Part shown: in pieces, positions 62,210-64,000 of the stretch
How the letters are laid out: the number at the start of each line of letters is the position of its first letter
Numbering within the stretch: position 1 is the first letter of the stretch
DNA from: an uncultured Eubacteriales bacterium
GTDB taxonomy: Bacteria; Bacillota; Clostridia; Christensenellales; CALVMC01
DNA length: 64,000 nt
Assembly (NCBI GenBank): GCA_949296455.1
Contig: CASFOZ010000003.1
Span: 99,659-163,658 of the forward strand
Direction: 5' to 3'
Notes under the pieces: generated by a model
What the model was told of the DNA's origin: nothing
Databases searched by the model: none
Seen by the model: only the letters and a program-made list of their open reading frames with translations
Position numbers and translations under genes: made by a program

Positions 62210-64000
62210 TTACTTAAAAATATCTTTAAGTTTTTTTACGGTATCGTTTGCGTCGGAGCAGTAAATTCCGCCTATTTTTTCGGCATATTCTTTTGTGAGA
62301 ACTGCGCCTCCGACTAAAATGGGAATATCGAATTTTTCTTTAACGAGTTTTATGGTTTTTTCCATATTGTTTACGGTTGTGGTCATAAGTGCGGATAACC
62401 CGAGAACGCAAGGATAATTATCTTCAACGGCTTTAAGCACGACATCGTAATCGACATCTCTTCCTAAATCGATTACCGTAAAGCCGTAATTTGCCGTTAC
62501 CGATTTAACGATATTCTTTCCTATATCGTGGATATCGCCCTTTACGGTTGCCAGAACAAAGCGTTTGTTTTTATCGGACGAAGTTCCGCTTTTTTCTTCG
62601 ACTGCCGAAAAAGCCGACTTGGCAGCTTCCGCCGAAGCGATAAGCTGCGGAAGGAAAAATCTTCCTTTTTCGTAATTTGCTCCCACCTCGTCGAGAGCGG
62701 GAATTATAAATTTTTCCACTATCTGAACGGAAGAAAATTCTTTAGCAAGAAGTCCTGCTTCCTTTTCCGCCAAATCTTCGGTTTTTTCTTCACTCTTGCT
62801 TGCGGGGGCTTCGTCAGTTAATTTCTTAACTTTCGCTTTCTTCGCAGGCTTCAAAGTTTCTTCGCCTTTATCTTTTTTGGCGGTTTCTTGTTTGTCTTCG
62901 GCTTTTGGCTCGTCCGTCTTTTCTTCTGTTTCCGTTTTTGCGGGTTCGTCTGCTTTTTCTTCCACTGTCTCAACTTTTTCAACCGCTTCGGGAAGGGCTA
63001 CCGCCTGCTCTGTCGTCGGTTGTTCTTCGACAAAGGAAATCACATTTTCGTTGTTTTCCGTCTTTTCCGCTTGCGTTTCTGGCTCAACAAATGAAATATC
63101 TGCGCTTTCGCCTTGCTGTTCGTTTTGAGATGTTTCGCTGTTTTCTTTTGCTGGTTCGGTAGTGCCAAACAAGTCAAAGTCGGCCTGTTCGTTAGCCGTT
63201 TCGGGCTGTTCGGTACTTGTTCCTTCTAGGATGGTTTGTTCGGCTGTCGGTGTCATTTGAGCATCGTCCCCACCGAACGCGCCTGCGTTGTCATCAGTTG
63301 TAGTTGTGTCGTCAGTAGGCATCGTTGTGTTGCTTTCTATAAAGCCTGTATCGCCGTAACCTTGATTATCAGTATTATAATCGCCGTAATTATCAACTGG
63401 CTGTTCACCGTATCCAGTGTATTGAGTGTCAGCGGGTTGACCTGCGTCATAACTAATTGGCTGTCCGTTCTCGTCATACTGAATCGGGTTGCCATTTTCG
63501 TCATAATAAACGTTGTCATATTGCGCTGTGTTGTCGGTATTTTCAGGTTGCGCGCCGTAATCAACTGGCTGACCGTTTTCGTCGTATTGGTAATTTTGAT
63601 AATCGTAGTTATAATTTTCGGGTGGAATATTGTTGTCGTAATTGTAGTCTTGCGGTTGTTGCGAATATTCGCCATTTGCATCAGTTTGGGCATAGTCATA
63701 CGGTTGTTGATTGTCCATACTTGCGTTAGCATCGTACTGCTGCTCGGGTGCTTGAGCATCATAACCTTGTGGCTCGCCTGCAGTTTCAGCATATTGCGGT
63801 TGCTCGGGCGCTTGGGTATCATTGTAATCAACTTGTACCGCATTAATCGTACCTTCAGGCACATTGTCTTGCGCTTTTATATACTCTTGCCCAAAGTCTT
63901 TTTTACTCTTACCCTTACCCTTTTGCTTGCTAATTTGCTGACGCACGTTGTCAAGTTCGAGATTGCGGGCTTCAATAATCGAGTCTTTCTTCTCTATGTC
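62210..64000 (-). CDS. MetH-like corrinoid-binding protein with long disordered region, N-terminus missing
   Basis: 596 residues visible; the frame stays open to the window edge, so the protein is incomplete at its N terminus (an internal GTG at 63946 is not needed as a start). The C-terminal 200 residues are the cap and B12-binding domains of methionine synthase type: IPALDEVGANYEKGRFFLPQ, then GDIHDIGKN with the cobalt-ligating His, GLSALMTTT, and VGGAVLTKEYA. Before them lie some 380 residues of low-complexity Tyr/Gln/Asn/Asp-rich and then Glu/Lys/Thr-rich sequence, with repeats like YDENGQPV. A charged helical stretch is at the very edge. Confidence 0.75.
   Translation of the reverse strand, partial: DIEKKDSIIEARNLELDNVRQQISKQKGKGKSKKDFGQEYIKAQDNVPEGTINAVQVDYNDTQAPEQPQYAETAGEPQGYDAQAPEQQYDANASMDNQQPYDYAQTDANGEYSQQPQDYNYDNNIPPENYNYDYQNYQYDENGQPVDYGAQPENTDNTAQYDNVYYDENGNPIQYDENGQPISYDAGQPADTQYTGYGEQPVDNYGDYNTDNQGYGDTGFIESNTTMPTDDTTTTDDNAGAFGGDDAQMTPTAEQTILEGTSTEQPETANEQADFDLFGTTEPAKENSETSQNEQQGESADISFVEPETQAEKTENNENVISFVEEQPTTEQAVALPEAVEKVETVEEKADEPAKTETEEKTDEPKAEDKQETAKKDKGEETLKPAKKAKVKKLTDEAPASKSEEKTEDLAEKEAGLLAKEFSSVQIVEKFIIPALDEVGANYEKGRFFLPQLIASAEAAKSAFSAVEEKSGTSSDKNKRFVLATVKGDIHDIGKNIVKSVTANYGFTVIDLGRDVDYDVVLKAVEDNYPCVLGLSALMTTTVNNMEKTIKLVKEKFDIPILVGGAVLTKEYAEKIGGIYCSDANDTVKKLKDIFK
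63457..63590 (-). repeat. YDENGxP coding repeats
   Basis: Three copies of a Y-D-E-N-G-[QN]-P-[VI]-x-Y unit (two adjacent, one about 25 residues away) inside the disordered region of the corrinoid protein. The surrounding Gln/Tyr/Pro-rich stretch, 63150-63870, has visibly higher GC than the rest of the window. Confidence 0.8.

Noticed and set aside
62796..63864. Several long open frames overlapping the corrinoid gene on both strands
   Set aside because: They are out-of-frame shadows of the low-complexity region; their products are Phe/Ser- or Thr/Met-rich with no motif, and the corrinoid frame alone leads into a conserved domain.

Overview
The window reads as a chromosomal segment of a low-GC, anaerobic Bacillota (most likely an uncultured Clostridia lineage). 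The evidence is AT-rich intergenic DNA, strong AGGAGG-type ribosome sites, TTGACA/TATAAT promoters with 17-nt spacers, FMN, lysine and ZTP riboswitches, ClpYQ (HslUV), TrmFO, CdaA, and pyruvate formate-lyase with its activase. Nearly all genes lie on the minus strand. The exceptions are ribU and the asd-dapA-dapB-28951 operon. No phage, IS element, CRISPR array or rRNA is visible. The only tRNA is tRNA-Pro(GGG).

Layout from low to high coordinate (minus-strand transcription runs the other way). 1-134: start of trigger factor, cut by the edge. 330-10239: icd-purE-purM-purN-purH-purD-purL, one compact purine operon headed by isocitrate dehydrogenase and closed by a terminator at 283-306. 10330-15184: tsaE-tsaB-rimI-alpha/beta hydrolase-murF-ddl. 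15239-16309: FMN riboswitch and ribU (plus strand). 16481-19594: ZTP riboswitch, pflB, pflA. 19665-25437: a lipoprotein esterase, a DUF624-like membrane protein, Hsp33, a TPR-like protein and an HD protein. 25557-29592: lysine riboswitch, asd, dapA, a DapB fused to ACT domains, and a small membrane protein. 29589-36731: membrane protein, M28 peptidase, cdaA, DUF1015 protein, lysC, then murB and a PHP hydrolase behind a terminator hairpin. 36765-51510: one long housekeeping run comM-dprA-topA-trmFO-hslV-hslU-hisS-aspS-tcdA-rseC-like-trxA-glyA-holA. 51554-54310: a 918-residue lipoprotein/GT-C-like membrane protein. 54476-56737: rplS with a short leader, an aminotransferase and an Lrp regulator. 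56763-60632: two tandem HtrA-like lipoprotein proteases with collagen-like stalks. 60859-64000: tRNA-Pro, an ECF S-component, a DUF4430 lipoprotein, and a corrinoid-binding protein with a very long disordered region that runs off the window.

Much of the window touches one-carbon metabolism. PurN and PurH consume 10-formyl-THF. The ZTP riboswitch, which senses shortage of that cofactor through ZMP/ZTP, controls pyruvate formate-lyase, which makes formate. GlyA makes and TrmFO uses methylene-THF. The last cluster looks like cobalamin uptake plus a MetH-type corrinoid module. The points most worth a second look are the DapB-ACT fusion, the corrinoid protein with its YDENGxP-repeat linker, the stalked HtrA lipoproteins, the lipoprotein-GT-C fusion, two apparently leaderless promoters (icd, tsaE), an apparent AUU start (alpha/beta hydrolase), and a terminator hairpin that buries the murB ribosome site. 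All assignments come from reading motifs; no database search was run.
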